A stretch of 64,000 nt of DNA from Dulcicalothrix desertica PCC 7102 (GCF_003991905.1 NZ_RSCL01000007.1:384136-448135), one strand, 5' to 3'. Shown: positions 8,392 through 17,196, counted from the first letter of the stretch. Numbers and translations: made by a program. The notes: generated from the letters alone by a model not told the origin.

Positions 8392-10641
8392 ATGTCAGTA
8401 TCGCACTTAAAACCTAAATCTCGATGGACAAGCAGTAGGCAACTGCAAACAGCAACGCTAATGCTAGTTAGCACCTTGATAATTTCGGGGTTAGTGGTCG
8501 CTCTCTGGTTTGCTGGTGAACATCGCATTAGTCAAATATTTGAGCAAGTTAATAAATTACAGCAAAACCCACCAATGTGGTTAGAAGCACCAATGGTAAC
8601 AGGTAAATATTTACTGGCGCCAACAATAGCATTATTTATAGGGGTGATAGCTGTAATGCGGGTTTCTCCACTACCACGCACCTGGTCACGACGTGTTGTA
8701 GTAGGTATTGTAATTATATTGACTTTGCGCTACGTCACTTGGCGCAGCTTGTCTACACTCAACCTAGCCAACCCCTTAAACGGTGTCTTTAGCTTAGGAC
8801 TTTTTGTGTTAGAGATGCTAATGCTAGCTAGCAGCACGATTCAATTATTCTTAATGCTAAACGTTAAAGACCGCAAGCGTGCTGCCGATATAAAATCTCA
8901 AGCTGTTATTGATGGCAGCTTTGACCCAACTGTAGACATCTTTATTCCTACCTATTCAGAACCAACATTTATACTAAGACGTACTATTATTGGTTGCCAA
9001 GCTCTACATTATCCCAACAAGAAAATATATTTGCTTGATGATACACGGCGTCCAGAAATGGCAGAATTAGCAAAAGAGTTAAAGTGTAATTATATAACCC
9101 GACTCGATAACCTTCATGCTAAAGCTGGCAACTTAAACCACGCATTAACAAAAACGGAGGGTGAGTTAATAGTCATATTCGATGCAGACTTTATACCTAC
9201 CACTAACTTTCTTACTCGTACCGTTGGCTTTTTCCAAGATAGTAACGTTGCACTCGTCCAAACACCGCAAAGCTTTTATAACGCAGACCCAATAGCTCGT
9301 AATCTCGGTCTAGAAAACATTTTAACTTCTGAAGAAGAAGTATTCTACCGACAAATTCAACCAATTCGCGATGGCGCAGATAGTGTAGTATGTGCAGGAA
9401 CATCATTTGTAGTGCGTCGCAGTGCATTACTAGAAACAGGTGGTTTCGTTACAGAATCTTTGAGCGAAGATTATTTTACAGGTATTCGTCTCTCTGCAAA
9501 TGGATACCGTTTAATTTACTTAGATGAAAAATTGAGTGCAGGTTTAGCAGCAGAAAACATTGCCGCTCATACTACACAAAGACTACGTTGGGCAAGAGGA
9601 ACACTACAAGCATTTTTTATTACATCAAATCCACTAACGATTCCTGGACTTAGTTTAATTCAAAGACTCGCGCATTTAGAAGGATTACTGCATTGGTTTA
9701 CTAGTATATCGCGGGTTTATTTTCTCATCATGCCTTTAATGTACTCATTTCTAGGTGTTATTCCCATCAAAGCCACTCTCCCAGAGTTAATGTTCTTTTT
9801 CTTACCTTATTATTTAGTAAATTTAGCAGTATTTGCTTGGTTAAATAATCATGCACGTTCTGCTTTACTCTCAGATATATATTCTTTAGTACTGTGTTTT
9901 CCCTTAGCACTGACAGTTATTCAGGTAATGCTAAATCCCTTTTCCAAAGGTTTTAAAGTTACACCCAAAGGAACAGTCAACAACAATTATACATTCAATT
10001 GGAAACTAGCTCTACCTTTAATCTGTCTATTTATTCTTACAGCCATCAGCTTGTGGCGAAACTTAGGCATGTCTATGATACAAGGAGTATGGGCGCCTGA
10101 AGTTGATAACACTGTCAAAGGAATTGGTTTAGGTTGGCTATGGAGTACATATAACCTAATTATGATTGGCATTGCCTTATTAATACTTCTAGATGCACCC
10201 AAACCAGATATTTACGAATGGTTTGATTTACGACGAGTCGTTAAATTAACCCTTGATGATAATCAAATATTATGGGGAGTAACAACAATTATTTCAGAAG
10301 CAGGCGCCGAAATAGCCCTTACGAAAACTCCCCTTGAGCTACTACCCAACTCCACATTACATCTAGAAATAGCAGAAGAAAACTTACAAATAGGCGCCGA
10401 AATCATCCAAACAGGAATTAATAACGAATACCATACTCTCAAAGTCAAATATACATCACTGAGCTTGACACAACATCGGCGCCTCGTCAAAATGTTATTT
10501 TGTCGTCCAGGACAATGGAAACGCAATAAAACACCAGGAGAACTTCAATCACTCTTACTAATATTCAGAATACTTCTAAAACCCCGCATCTTCTTTAATA
10601 AAAACCTAGAAGTCACCCCAATAGCACTCACCAAACTCTAA
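8392..10641 (+). CDS. Cellulose synthase catalytic subunit-like GT2 glycosyltransferase
   Basis: Membrane glycosyltransferase of family 2, the BcsA/CesA class, which polymerises UDP-glucose into beta-1,4-glucan and extrudes it. Membrane helices precede (about 18-40, 73-90, 103-118, 133-157) and follow the cytosolic GT domain. Catalytic motifs are intact: LLDD (Asp216/217), FDADF (264-266), SLSED (359-360) and QRLRW (396-400). FKVTPKG at 521-527 is the conserved gating-loop region. A C-terminal PilZ domain (about 612-720) should sense c-di-GMP, but its motifs are altered: RRVVK instead of RxxxR and IISEAG instead of (D/N)xSxxG. No bcsB, bcsZ or bcsC is adjacent, as is usual in cyanobacteria. 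The product may be another glucan. Confidence 0.9.
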   Translation: MSVSHLKPKSRWTSSRQLQTATLMLVSTLIISGLVVALWFAGEHRISQIFEQVNKLQQNPPMWLEAPMVTGKYLLAPTIALFIGVIAVMRVSPLPRTWSRRVVVGIVIILTLRYVTWRSLSTLNLANPLNGVFSLGLFVLEMLMLASSTIQLFLMLNVKDRKRAADIKSQAVIDGSFDPTVDIFIPTYSEPTFILRRTIIGCQALHYPNKKIYLLDDTRRPEMAELAKELKCNYITRLDNLHAKAGNLNHALTKTEGELIVIFDADFIPTTNFLTRTVGFFQDSNVALVQTPQSFYNADPIARNLGLENILTSEEEVFYRQIQPIRDGADSVVCAGTSFVVRRSALLETGGFVTESLSEDYFTGIRLSANGYRLIYLDEKLSAGLAAENIAAHTTQRLRWARGTLQAFFITSNPLTIPGLSLIQRLAHLEGLLHWFTSISRVYFLIMPLMYSFLGVIPIKATLPELMFFFLPYYLVNLAVFAWLNNHARSALLSDIYSLVLCFPLALTVIQVMLNPFSKGFKVTPKGTVNNNYTFNWKLALPLICLFILTAISLWRNLGMSMIQGVWAPEVDNTVKGIGLGWLWSTYNLIMIGIALLILLDAPKPDIYEWFDLRRVVKLTLDDNQILWGVTTIISEAGAEIALTKTPLELLPNSTLHLEIAEENLQIGAEIIQTGINNEYHTLKVKYTSLSLTQHRRLVKMLFCRPGQWKRNKTPGELQSLLLIFRILLKPRIFFNKNLEVTPIALTKL

Positions 10642-10644
10642 CAT

Positions 10645-10672
10645 CTCTTGTGGAACAGGCATCCTGCCTGTC
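10645..10672 (+). repeat. Short oriented intergenic repeat (TCTTGTGG family)
   Basis: TCTTGTGGAACAGGCATCC followed by TGCCTGTC, giving an ACAGGC/GCCTGT hairpin. It lies 4 bases after the cellulose synthase stop codon, in the gene's orientation, and could act as a transcript end. Confidence 0.65.
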
Positions 10673-10712
10673 TAATTATATTAAAATAAAGTTACAGTTC
10701 AACACATGAATT

Positions 10713-11897
10713 ATGACATTTCGCTACCTTGAACTTAACACCTGGCGCCAATTTCAGCATGTAAAGCTAGATTTCCATGATAATCTAACAATCTTGACAG
10801 GGGCAAACGGTTCCGGCAAAACTACTATACTTAATATTCTTGGTTATCACTACAACTGGCACGTTAACTTTGTCAGTACTCCTCAACGCGATAAAGTCAC
10901 TGGCATTATTCGCTACCTATCAGATGCTTTTGCACACAAAAATCAGCAATCGCTTACAACTCATAGTATAGGTCAAATTGCTTACACAAACGGAAGTGTC
11001 GCACAACTTCAGGTTCCTGCTGAAACAAATCAACAATACAGTATAAATATAACAAATCAGCAAACTATTTCAGGTCTGCATATTCCGTCACATCGACCCA
11101 CATATTCTTATCAACCAGTTACTAGCATACCAACTCAGGTTAGAAATAAACAACAAAGTCAAATAACCAAAGAATCATTAATGTCGCTTGCTATATTTGG
11201 TACAGGTAATGATTATGTAAAATCAGATGAAAACGCACGGTTAGCTTTTAAAGGGTTCCAAGAAGTTCTTAAAAAAGTACTACCACCGAAACTAGGATTT
11301 AAACGCATATCAATTGAAGTTCCAGAGGTGCTATTAGAAACGGACTCTGGAAATTTTTCATTAGATGCAGTATCAGGAGGTGTTGCGTCAATTTTAGATA
11401 TGGCATGGCGTATTTTTATGTACTCACCAGAGGGTAATAAATTTGTTTGCACAATAGACGAACCAGAAAATCATCTACATCCAGAATTACAGCAATCATT
11501 ATTACCTAACTTAATCAATGCTTTTGCAAATGTACAGTTTATCATAGCTACGCACAATCCATTTATGATTAGTGCAGTATATGATTCTAATGTATATATT
11601 TTAGATTATAACCAAGAACATAAAGTAGAAAGCGAAAAGCTTGAAACAGTTGATAAAGCAGGTACTGCAAATGAAATATTAAGAGATGTTTTAGGTTTAC
11701 CCTTTACTATACCTTTATGGGCAGAAGCAAAATTAAAATCAATTGTAAATAAATATGCCGAAAAGGGAGTAAGCGAAGAAACTATCGATGAATTAGAAGC
11801 AGAATTAGCTGCGGCAGGTTTAGAAAATATAATCGGTAACACCGCTAATTTAGGAAATGTATTCGATTCTTCAAATAACGAAATAGAGAATGATTAA
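10713..11897 (+). CDS. AAA family ATPase (AAA_21/OLD-like, no TOPRIM)
   Basis: An ABC/SMC-type ATPase of 394 residues. Walker A is GANGSGKT at residues 30-37. A signature-like SGG is in DAVSGGVASILDMAW. Walker B is FVCTIDEPENHLHPE, and the switch histidine is in FIIATHNPFM. This arrangement is shared by RecF-like and OLD-nuclease ATPase domains, but there is no C-terminal TOPRIM nuclease and no nuclease or effector gene beside it. The C-terminal 90 residues are helical and acidic. Proteins like this occur both in repair and in phage-defence contexts. Neighbours (cellulose synthase, LEA-like proteins) do not suggest defence, so the function is left open. Confidence 0.85.
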   Translation: MTFRYLELNTWRQFQHVKLDFHDNLTILTGANGSGKTTILNILGYHYNWHVNFVSTPQRDKVTGIIRYLSDAFAHKNQQSLTTHSIGQIAYTNGSVAQLQVPAETNQQYSINITNQQTISGLHIPSHRPTYSYQPVTSIPTQVRNKQQSQITKESLMSLAIFGTGNDYVKSDENARLAFKGFQEVLKKVLPPKLGFKRISIEVPEVLLETDSGNFSLDAVSGGVASILDMAWRIFMYSPEGNKFVCTIDEPENHLHPELQQSLLPNLINAFANVQFIIATHNPFMISAVYDSNVYILDYNQEHKVESEKLETVDKAGTANEILRDVLGLPFTIPLWAEAKLKSIVNKYAEKGVSEETIDELEAELAAAGLENIIGNTANLGNVFDSSNNEIEND

Positions 11898-11950
11898 GCT
11901 CGATAAACTACAACAGCCAGATATACTTGGTTAAGAGATTTTCTCGGAAT

Positions 11951-12030
11951 CGATCCCCCCTGACCCCCCTTAATAAGGGGGGAATAAAGCAGCTTTTAGC
12001 CCCCCTTATTAAGGGGGGTTGGGGGGATTC
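11951..12030. repeat. G/C-run palindromic MITE-like element, copy 1
   Basis: Two inverted arms, GATCCCCCCTGACCCCCCTT plus AATAAGGGGGG, and the complementary CCCCCCTTATTAAGGGGGG then TTGGGGGGATTC, separated by about 20 bp. Each arm is itself a hairpin (CCCCCCTTA/TAAGGGGGG). Other copies are at 17080-17196 and 63836-63910. It has no coding capacity. Confidence 0.85.
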
Positions 12031-12178
12031 TTTCCTTAACCGAGCAGTATTGAAACAACATTAGAACATGTAAAATATAATACTTCAAATAAAAAAGAAT
12101 TGTAGAGACAGCTTTGAGCAGGCGCCTCTACAATTACCATGTATTCGTTTTATACTTGTAGCCAGACAATCAAAAAAC

Positions 12179-12793
12179 TTAAATGTATTCGTTTTGATTA
12201 ACAGTTGCTGTGTAGGTATCCTTTTGTTCAGAAGAATCGCCGTCTTCGTTACCTTGGCTATCAGCTTCTGTTTCGGGATTTGAGTAAGCTGCGTTTTTAA
12301 CAGAATCAACTGTATTATAAGCAGCAGTTTTAACAGTGTCAGTAGTATTTTTAACAGTATCATTAACGTTTACTACTGTATTTTTGACTTTATCTACAGA
12401 AGCGTTAACAGTGTTATTAACGTCTACCGCTGTATCCTTGATGATATCTCCAACATTTTTTGTTGTATCGCTAACACCAGTTGCCACAGTATTAACAGTT
12501 TCACCTATTGCTGCAACTGTTTGGTTAAAACCTTGTGCGGTGTTTCTAACAACGTTAGTTACACCTTGTATTGTTTGACTCAGCTTTTCACCAATTCCTT
12601 TTATTGCTAATGTACCAGCAATTGCACCTACTCCGGCGCCAATTAAGCTTCCAATAATAACTTTCGATAACTCATTACTACGTGCATTATTTGCTGTGTC
12701 AGTCTCTCCATTCAAGATGTAGGTATTAGAGAGTGTATTTTGTGTTGGTATATTTTGTCTTTCTGGAGGTAATAATGGTTGATTGCTATTCAT
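12179..12793 (-). CDS. Glycine-zipper/LEA-like helical repeat protein, 204 aa
   Basis: Disordered N-terminal 40 residues, then one glycine-zipper membrane-type helix (VIIGSLIGAGVGAIAGTLAI, about 45-64), then some 100 residues of an amphipathic 11-mer-like pattern built from TVxxV/NTVxxVxDT units (VNNTVNASVDKVKNTVVNVN). The C-terminal tail is acidic (ETEADSQGNEDGDSSEQ). The pattern resembles group 3 LEA and YtxH-type stress proteins, which are unfolded in solution and become helical on membranes or on drying. A larger paralogue lies immediately upstream on the same strand with the same architecture. A stress role is inference from composition only. Confidence 0.75.
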   Translation of the reverse strand: MNSNQPLLPPERQNIPTQNTLSNTYILNGETDTANNARSNELSKVIIGSLIGAGVGAIAGTLAIKGIGEKLSQTIQGVTNVVRNTAQGFNQTVAAIGETVNTVATGVSDTTKNVGDIIKDTAVDVNNTVNASVDKVKNTVVNVNDTVKNTTDTVKTAAYNTVDSVKNAAYSNPETEADSQGNEDGDSSEQKDTYTATVNQNEYI

Positions 12794-12837
12794 AACAAGC
12801 TCCTCATAAAAAATTATTTTCTTACTCTTGTCTATGC

Positions 12838-12865
12838 TCTTGTGGAACGGGCATCCTGCCCGTCC
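12838..12865 (+). repeat. Short oriented intergenic repeat (TCTTGTGG family)
   Basis: CTTGTGGAACGGGCATCC followed by TGCCCGTCC, with an ACGGGC/GCCCGT hairpin. It lies between the two tandem LEA-like genes and is the one copy not oriented with its upstream gene. Confidence 0.65.
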
Positions 12866-12913
12866 AACAAACTAAAATACAGGGTGACTCAAGCCACCCC
12901 ATATTAAATTCAC

Positions 12914-13960
12914 TTATTCAAAAGCACTACCAGTACGGTTGATTTCTTCTTCTAATGAATCCATATCAATAGAAGCAGAAGCTCTGCGCGCTTCGAGGTC
13001 TGAAGTTGGACTTACATAAATAGAGGCAGAACTTGTATCGCTCATTGGACTGCTCATACTGCTTGTTGATTGACCAGCAGTATAACCACTACTGTATTGA
13101 CTACCTGAAGACTGTTGGGGTTTCTGCGTTTCATACTTAAATGTATCAGTTGCATATTGCACCGACTGATTCAAGTTTTCAGCAGTACTCTGTACATTGT
13201 CAGCTCCAGATTTAACTGCTTGGTTAAGACCATCTGCTGTATTTTGCACAGCGTCAGCTCCAGATTTAACTGCTTGGCTAAGACTATCTGCTGTGCCTTG
13301 TACAACATCAGCTCCAGCTTTTACTACTTGACCTACACCTTGACTTACACCTTGTGCTGTACTCTGTACTGCATCCATCGTGCCAGCTGCTACTTGTGAA
13401 GCGCTATCAGCAACACCTTTTGCTGTATCTACTGCACCACCAACAACTGCTTGGGTTGTACCCTCAGCTAAACTTTGTGCTGCTTGTCCTAAACCTTGAC
13501 CAGTTTGCACTAAACCAGAACCAATGGTTTTAGCTGCTTCACCAATACCCTTAGCTGCGTGCCCAAAACCTTGAGCAATTCTTTTGCCAGCAAATGCAGC
13601 AGCTAAAGACCCTAAAGTACCACCAATAAGTCCACCTAACAATATTCTGCTTAATCCATTATCTTTGTCTTGTCCTGATGTAGCATTCGCTCCCATACTG
13701 CCTGAACCAGAATTACCACCTGACTGTTGATTCGACTGACCAGATGATTGGTTGTATTGCTGACTATATGGTTGATTAGGTTGATTAGATTGATTAGGTT
13801 GATTAGATTGACTATATTGCTGATTATTATATTGTTGACCGTATCCGCTGCGGCCTTCATAGCCCTGTCTACCTATATCACTGATATTGGCATCGGCGCC
13901 TGTTCGACTCTGATAATACTGATTATCACGTTGCTCATTGTTTCGTATGTTATCAACCAT
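12914..13960 (-). CDS. Glycine-zipper/LEA-like helical repeat protein, 348 aa
   Basis: Long Gln/Asn/Ser-rich disordered N-terminus (about 1-100) containing a short SNQPNQ-type tandem repeat. A glycine-zipper hydrophobic helix follows (ILLGGLIGGTLGSLAAAFAG, about 107-126), then about 160 residues of amphipathic helical repeats, including near-identical units such as LSQAVKSGADAVQNTADG and LNQAVKSGADNVQSTAEN. The C-terminus is Ser-rich and acidic. Architecture and residue pattern match the 204-aa neighbour, so the two are tandem paralogues. This one is larger because the helical unit has been duplicated in place. Function unknown; membrane-associated desiccation or osmotic protection is plausible. 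Confidence 0.75.
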   Translation of the reverse strand: MVDNIRNNEQRDNQYYQSRTGADANISDIGRQGYEGRSGYGQQYNNQQYSQSNQPNQSNQPNQPYSQQYNQSSGQSNQQSGGNSGSGSMGANATSGQDKDNGLSRILLGGLIGGTLGSLAAAFAGKRIAQGFGHAAKGIGEAAKTIGSGLVQTGQGLGQAAQSLAEGTTQAVVGGAVDTAKGVADSASQVAAGTMDAVQSTAQGVSQGVGQVVKAGADVVQGTADSLSQAVKSGADAVQNTADGLNQAVKSGADNVQSTAENLNQSVQYATDTFKYETQKPQQSSGSQYSSGYTAGQSTSSMSSPMSDTSSASIYVSPTSDLEARRASASIDMDSLEEEINRTGSAFE

Positions 13961-15004
13961 ATTCTTCGACTCCTTGTAAAGGCAAAATGTGTTTCGATAA
14001 TGCTAATTTAGCGATTTAAAACAGTATATTAACCTTTCTGTAGACAGAGTATATTATTTTTTTATCTACATCTATAGCGGTAGCATTTAATCAAATTTAA
14101 CCGCTATCTTCATCGATGATAGCTACTAACACATATTCATACTTTTATTTGAATAAATTATTAATTTTTACATTAAAATTTGTTTAATTAATGTCTTCTT
14201 AACCTTCTGTGAATACGACAAAAAACCTCCCTATCGAGAGGTTAATTAGAAACTGTTAACTATAAAGAAACCCGACTTCTAGTGCAAATCTTCATTTTTA
14301 CACCAAGTCTCGCTGAAGAAACCGGGTTTCTCGGAGTAATTAATAACATTTTCTTACCTAATATCTTGCACCCCTATCTTGCTCCCGAAAATCGCAGCTT
14401 GTTAACCAAGTTTTCCTTTATTTTAGGCAAAAAGCTTATCGTTACGTAGCACTGCCCACCTTACTTTGCTATATCAACTAATCTTATCTTGAGTTTCATA
14501 CGCATACATTTCTGTTAATTTTGACACATTGATTATATCAGCATCACGGTACTTGGTATCAAAATCACTAATTTTATGAGGCGCCATACTGATTTGATTC
14601 CCTCCGCCTATCTTCACCTCCTAAGTTAAGAACTAAAACCCTTATAATCATCTTTCTTTAGGATGAGTTAGATTAATATTTAGATTGCTTTCAGCGAGTA
14701 ATAATTATGTATGTAAGGTCTGCTCAAATGCTTGTAGAGTAAGAGTTATGGACAATATTAAAACATTTGTATAGTTTCCATGTGACTACTTACTTGCACA
14801 AATTAAAAATGTGACTATATTCTTGCGTTAAATGTAGGTTAGTAGCTCCAAAAACGAAAACAGAAGCGAATGGCTTATAGTTGCCATAAAACTTATAAAT
14901 CTAAATCAGAAATACATTACCTTACCTTCGTCAGATTTTTTTCTCATCAGCAAATTATATTGTTTATACAAGTAATACATATAAACTTAACTACGGAGAA
15001 ACAA
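13961..15004. other. Long AT-rich intergenic region
   Basis: About one kilobase without a supported gene. It holds a hairpin at 14073-14107 (ATAGCGGT and ACCGCTAT arms) just upstream of the LEA-like gene and the AGAAACCGGGTTTCT element at 14264-14335. The rest is A/T-rich with stops in all frames. A 38-codon upstream extension of the ExoD frame (from 14870) is probably not translated. Confidence 0.5.
14264..14335. repeat. GAAACC(C/G)GGTTTC inverted-repeat element, copy 1
   Basis: Arms AAGAAACCCGACTTCT and GAAGAAACCGGGTTTCTC are separated by about 40 bp, each itself a small palindrome. Other copies are at 21254-21335 and 63063-63126. Confidence 0.75.
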
Positions 15005-15610
15005 TTGCAAACCTCGAAACTACTACGGGATATATTACAACGTCACTCAGCAGAACGTATATACTTAAGAGATTTAATTTCTGGGATGAAAGAACGTTCG
15101 TTTGCCGGATTATTAATGATTTGTGCATTACCAGAAGCTCTACCATTACCTGTTGCCGGAGTTTCAGCAATTATTGGTATACCGTTAATGATAGTTTCTC
15201 TTCAGTTGCTTTTGGGTTTTCGCAAACCTTGGTTGCCAAGTTGGATAGCTAACCGTTCGTTAAAGCGTAAAGATGTTGAAAAGCTTTTCAACAAAATTTT
15301 GTCAATTCTTGAAAAATACGAAAGTGTAATTCGTCCACGTTGGAAATTTGTAACTCACCCAAACGCACAACGTTTGCTCGGACTATTACTTCTCATACTG
15401 GCTTTTATTATTGCGCTTCCCATTCCTTTCGGGAATATGCTCCCTGCGATTATTATCATTATCATTAGTTTGGGTTTAATTGAGCAAGATGGTATTGTGA
15501 TAGCTTTCGGTGCGTGTTTATCTTGTATACTCTTCGCTTTTGTCGCATATGCACTACTTACTTTAAGTCAGTTTATCCCAAAATTAAATAGTGGGTTCTT
15601 CGCTCGGTAA
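15005..15610 (+). CDS. ExoD family exopolysaccharide synthesis protein
   Basis: Integral membrane protein of the ExoD family, first linked to exopolysaccharide production and alkaline tolerance in rhizobia. Conserved features are LLRDILQRHSAERIYLRDL, FAGLLMICALPEALPLPVAG and IALPIPFGNMLPAI, with four or five membrane segments. I prefer the TTG start at 15005 (MQTSKLLRDIL), which has CGGAG six bases upstream and gives the family's usual length near 200 residues. The ATG at 14870 would add 45 unconserved residues. The biochemical activity of ExoD is not established. The gene stands alone. Confidence 0.82.
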   Translation: MQTSKLLRDILQRHSAERIYLRDLISGMKERSFAGLLMICALPEALPLPVAGVSAIIGIPLMIVSLQLLLGFRKPWLPSWIANRSLKRKDVEKLFNKILSILEKYESVIRPRWKFVTHPNAQRLLGLLLLILAFIIALPIPFGNMLPAIIIIIISLGLIEQDGIVIAFGACLSCILFAFVAYALLTLSQFIPKLNSGFFAR

Positions 15611-15722
15611 AAATAATTCTTTCGATATATGAAACGTAAAAATTTAAGTTAGATAATTATAAGTATATATCAAGAAATTATATACAGTCCCGTCAAATTA
15701 TTAATACTTGTTAAAAAATACG

Positions 15723-17066
15723 ATGAAATTAATAGAAATAATACGTTATAAATGGAACTCCTTTAAAAAGGCATTAAAAACTTCGGCGCCAAGCGAAAAA
15801 CCCCAGCAATATAAAAAAGCCTCTTTATTTCCTAATGGTAAAGCAAACAAGGCAGCATTGTCACTGGTCATGCGCGGTGTTGCCGAAGTCTTATCACAAA
15901 AAATGAACCTACCCTGGAAAGTTGAAGCCAGTAATAATACTTTGAGTTACGAACAAATTAATAGTAGCAAAGGAAAAATTTGTTATTACATCACCGATAA
16001 CCCAGAAACGCCGCAACCAGATACTTTAGTTGAAGAAACTGCTCTTAACGTTATCGACCAATTCGACCCTAGAGCTTGCGCTATTCATTTAATATACTGT
16101 GCCCTTGCTGCAAACCTTGACAAACCTTGGGAACAGACTTTTGTCATTGACGACAAACAGCTACTTGAGTATACAGGACTCGTCAGGCGCCGCGACTTGT
16201 GCAAACACGAACAATTGAGCATTTTATATGAACTATTACGTCAACCAGCCCAGATATTAGCTCGTATAGTTTGGCCTAAGCAAGGAAAAGTCGGAGCATT
16301 TACAGTTGCAGATTTAAAAATCTGGGATATCACTGTATTAAGAGACTACCAAACCGATAAAGCTGGTAATACTAAGTTAGTTGGTTTAAAAGTAATTGGT
16401 AAAGCAGGCGCCTGGGCAAAATACTTTCTCAACAAATCAGAATATCATTACAGTACAGGTGTAATCACCAAAAAAACCGTCCAAAAACTATTTAGCATCG
16501 GCAAGCAAAATATTGGCGCCGCAAGAATGTTAGTATGGCTAACCTTCCAAGTACAACCAGGTAAACAAGACAGTGTAATGGGCAAAACCCTAATGGAAAT
16601 AGCTTATGGCGCCGAAAAAGTATCAATGGTCGAACAAGACAGACAACTTAGACGCTCCTTAGCAGATGACTTTGAAACAGATTTAAAAGTAGTCAAAGAT
16701 GCAGGTTGGCATGTGGAAGTTAACCAAGGAACAGTCTGGCTAAAAAGTGAACACCCCACTAAAAGACCTATTGGTTATTGGAACGACTTATTAAATACAA
16801 CATTGCGTATTCAATTACCAACCGACGCACAGGAGTATTTAGCCTTACCAGAAAATCAACATATAGTAAATAATAACGAAGATACTCTCAAACCACCAAC
16901 AGCAAATGCTATTAGAGAAGCAAGAAAAGCCAAAGGTTGGTCAAGAGCATCTTTTGCTACTAGGATGGGAAAAAGTATATCTTGGGTTGATGCTATAGAG
17001 ACAGGTCATCGTCAAGTTTCTAAAAAAGACTTACCCAAAATAATTGATGAACTTGAATTAGAATAA
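15723..17066 (+). CDS. XRE-type HTH protein with unrecognised N-terminal domain
   Basis: About 447 residues. Only the last 50 are recognisable: an XRE/Cro-C1 helix-turn-helix (AIREARKAKGWSRASFATRM, then SISWVDAIETGHRQVSK). The preceding 390 residues include a basic start (KWNSFKKALKTSA), a region ending in VIDQFDPRACAIHLIYCALA, and GVITKKTVQKLFSIGKQNIG, which look like a folded DNA-binding or replication-type domain; I cannot assign a family. Start ATG 15723 is preferred over TTG 15708. Six GGCGCC sites lie in or near this gene, so it is long resident rather than newly acquired. Possibly a sequence-specific regulator; function unknown. Confidence 0.65.
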   Translation: MKLIEIIRYKWNSFKKALKTSAPSEKPQQYKKASLFPNGKANKAALSLVMRGVAEVLSQKMNLPWKVEASNNTLSYEQINSSKGKICYYITDNPETPQPDTLVEETALNVIDQFDPRACAIHLIYCALAANLDKPWEQTFVIDDKQLLEYTGLVRRRDLCKHEQLSILYELLRQPAQILARIVWPKQGKVGAFTVADLKIWDITVLRDYQTDKAGNTKLVGLKVIGKAGAWAKYFLNKSEYHYSTGVITKKTVQKLFSIGKQNIGAARMLVWLTFQVQPGKQDSVMGKTLMEIAYGAEKVSMVEQDRQLRRSLADDFETDLKVVKDAGWHVEVNQGTVWLKSEHPTKRPIGYWNDLLNTTLRIQLPTDAQEYLALPENQHIVNNNEDTLKPPTANAIREARKAKGWSRASFATRMGKSISWVDAIETGHRQVSKKDLPKIIDELELE

Positions 17067-17079
17067 TTTGGCAAAGAAT

Positions 17080-17196
17080 TGATCCCCCCTAACCCCCCTT
17101 AATAAGGGGGGGACAAGAAAGTAAACAAACAATTCTTAGCCCTATATGTAAACAAACAATTCTTAGCCCCCCTTATTAAGGGGGGTTGGGGGGATC
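17080..17196. repeat. G/C-run palindromic MITE-like element, copy 2
   Basis: Same ends as the copy at 11951 (GATCCCCCCTAACCCCCCTT and AAGGGGGGTTGGGGGGATC). The interior is longer because GTAAACAAACAATTCTTAGC is present twice in direct orientation. The right arm overlaps the 3' end of the glycosyltransferase gene and encodes its last residues. Confidence 0.85.

Noticed and set aside
11951..12030. Rho-independent terminator for the ATPase gene
   Set aside because: Symmetrical, multi-copy and inside other genes' ends elsewhere; better treated as a repeat element, although it may incidentally stop transcription.
13115..13399. Frame opposite the LEA-like gene
   Set aside because: Repetitive antisense of the helical repeats, with Cys-rich nonsense protein.
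10713..13960. Defence island around the orphan ATPase
   Set aside because: Neighbours are cellulose synthase and LEA-like proteins; no nuclease, methyltransferase or integrase is present.
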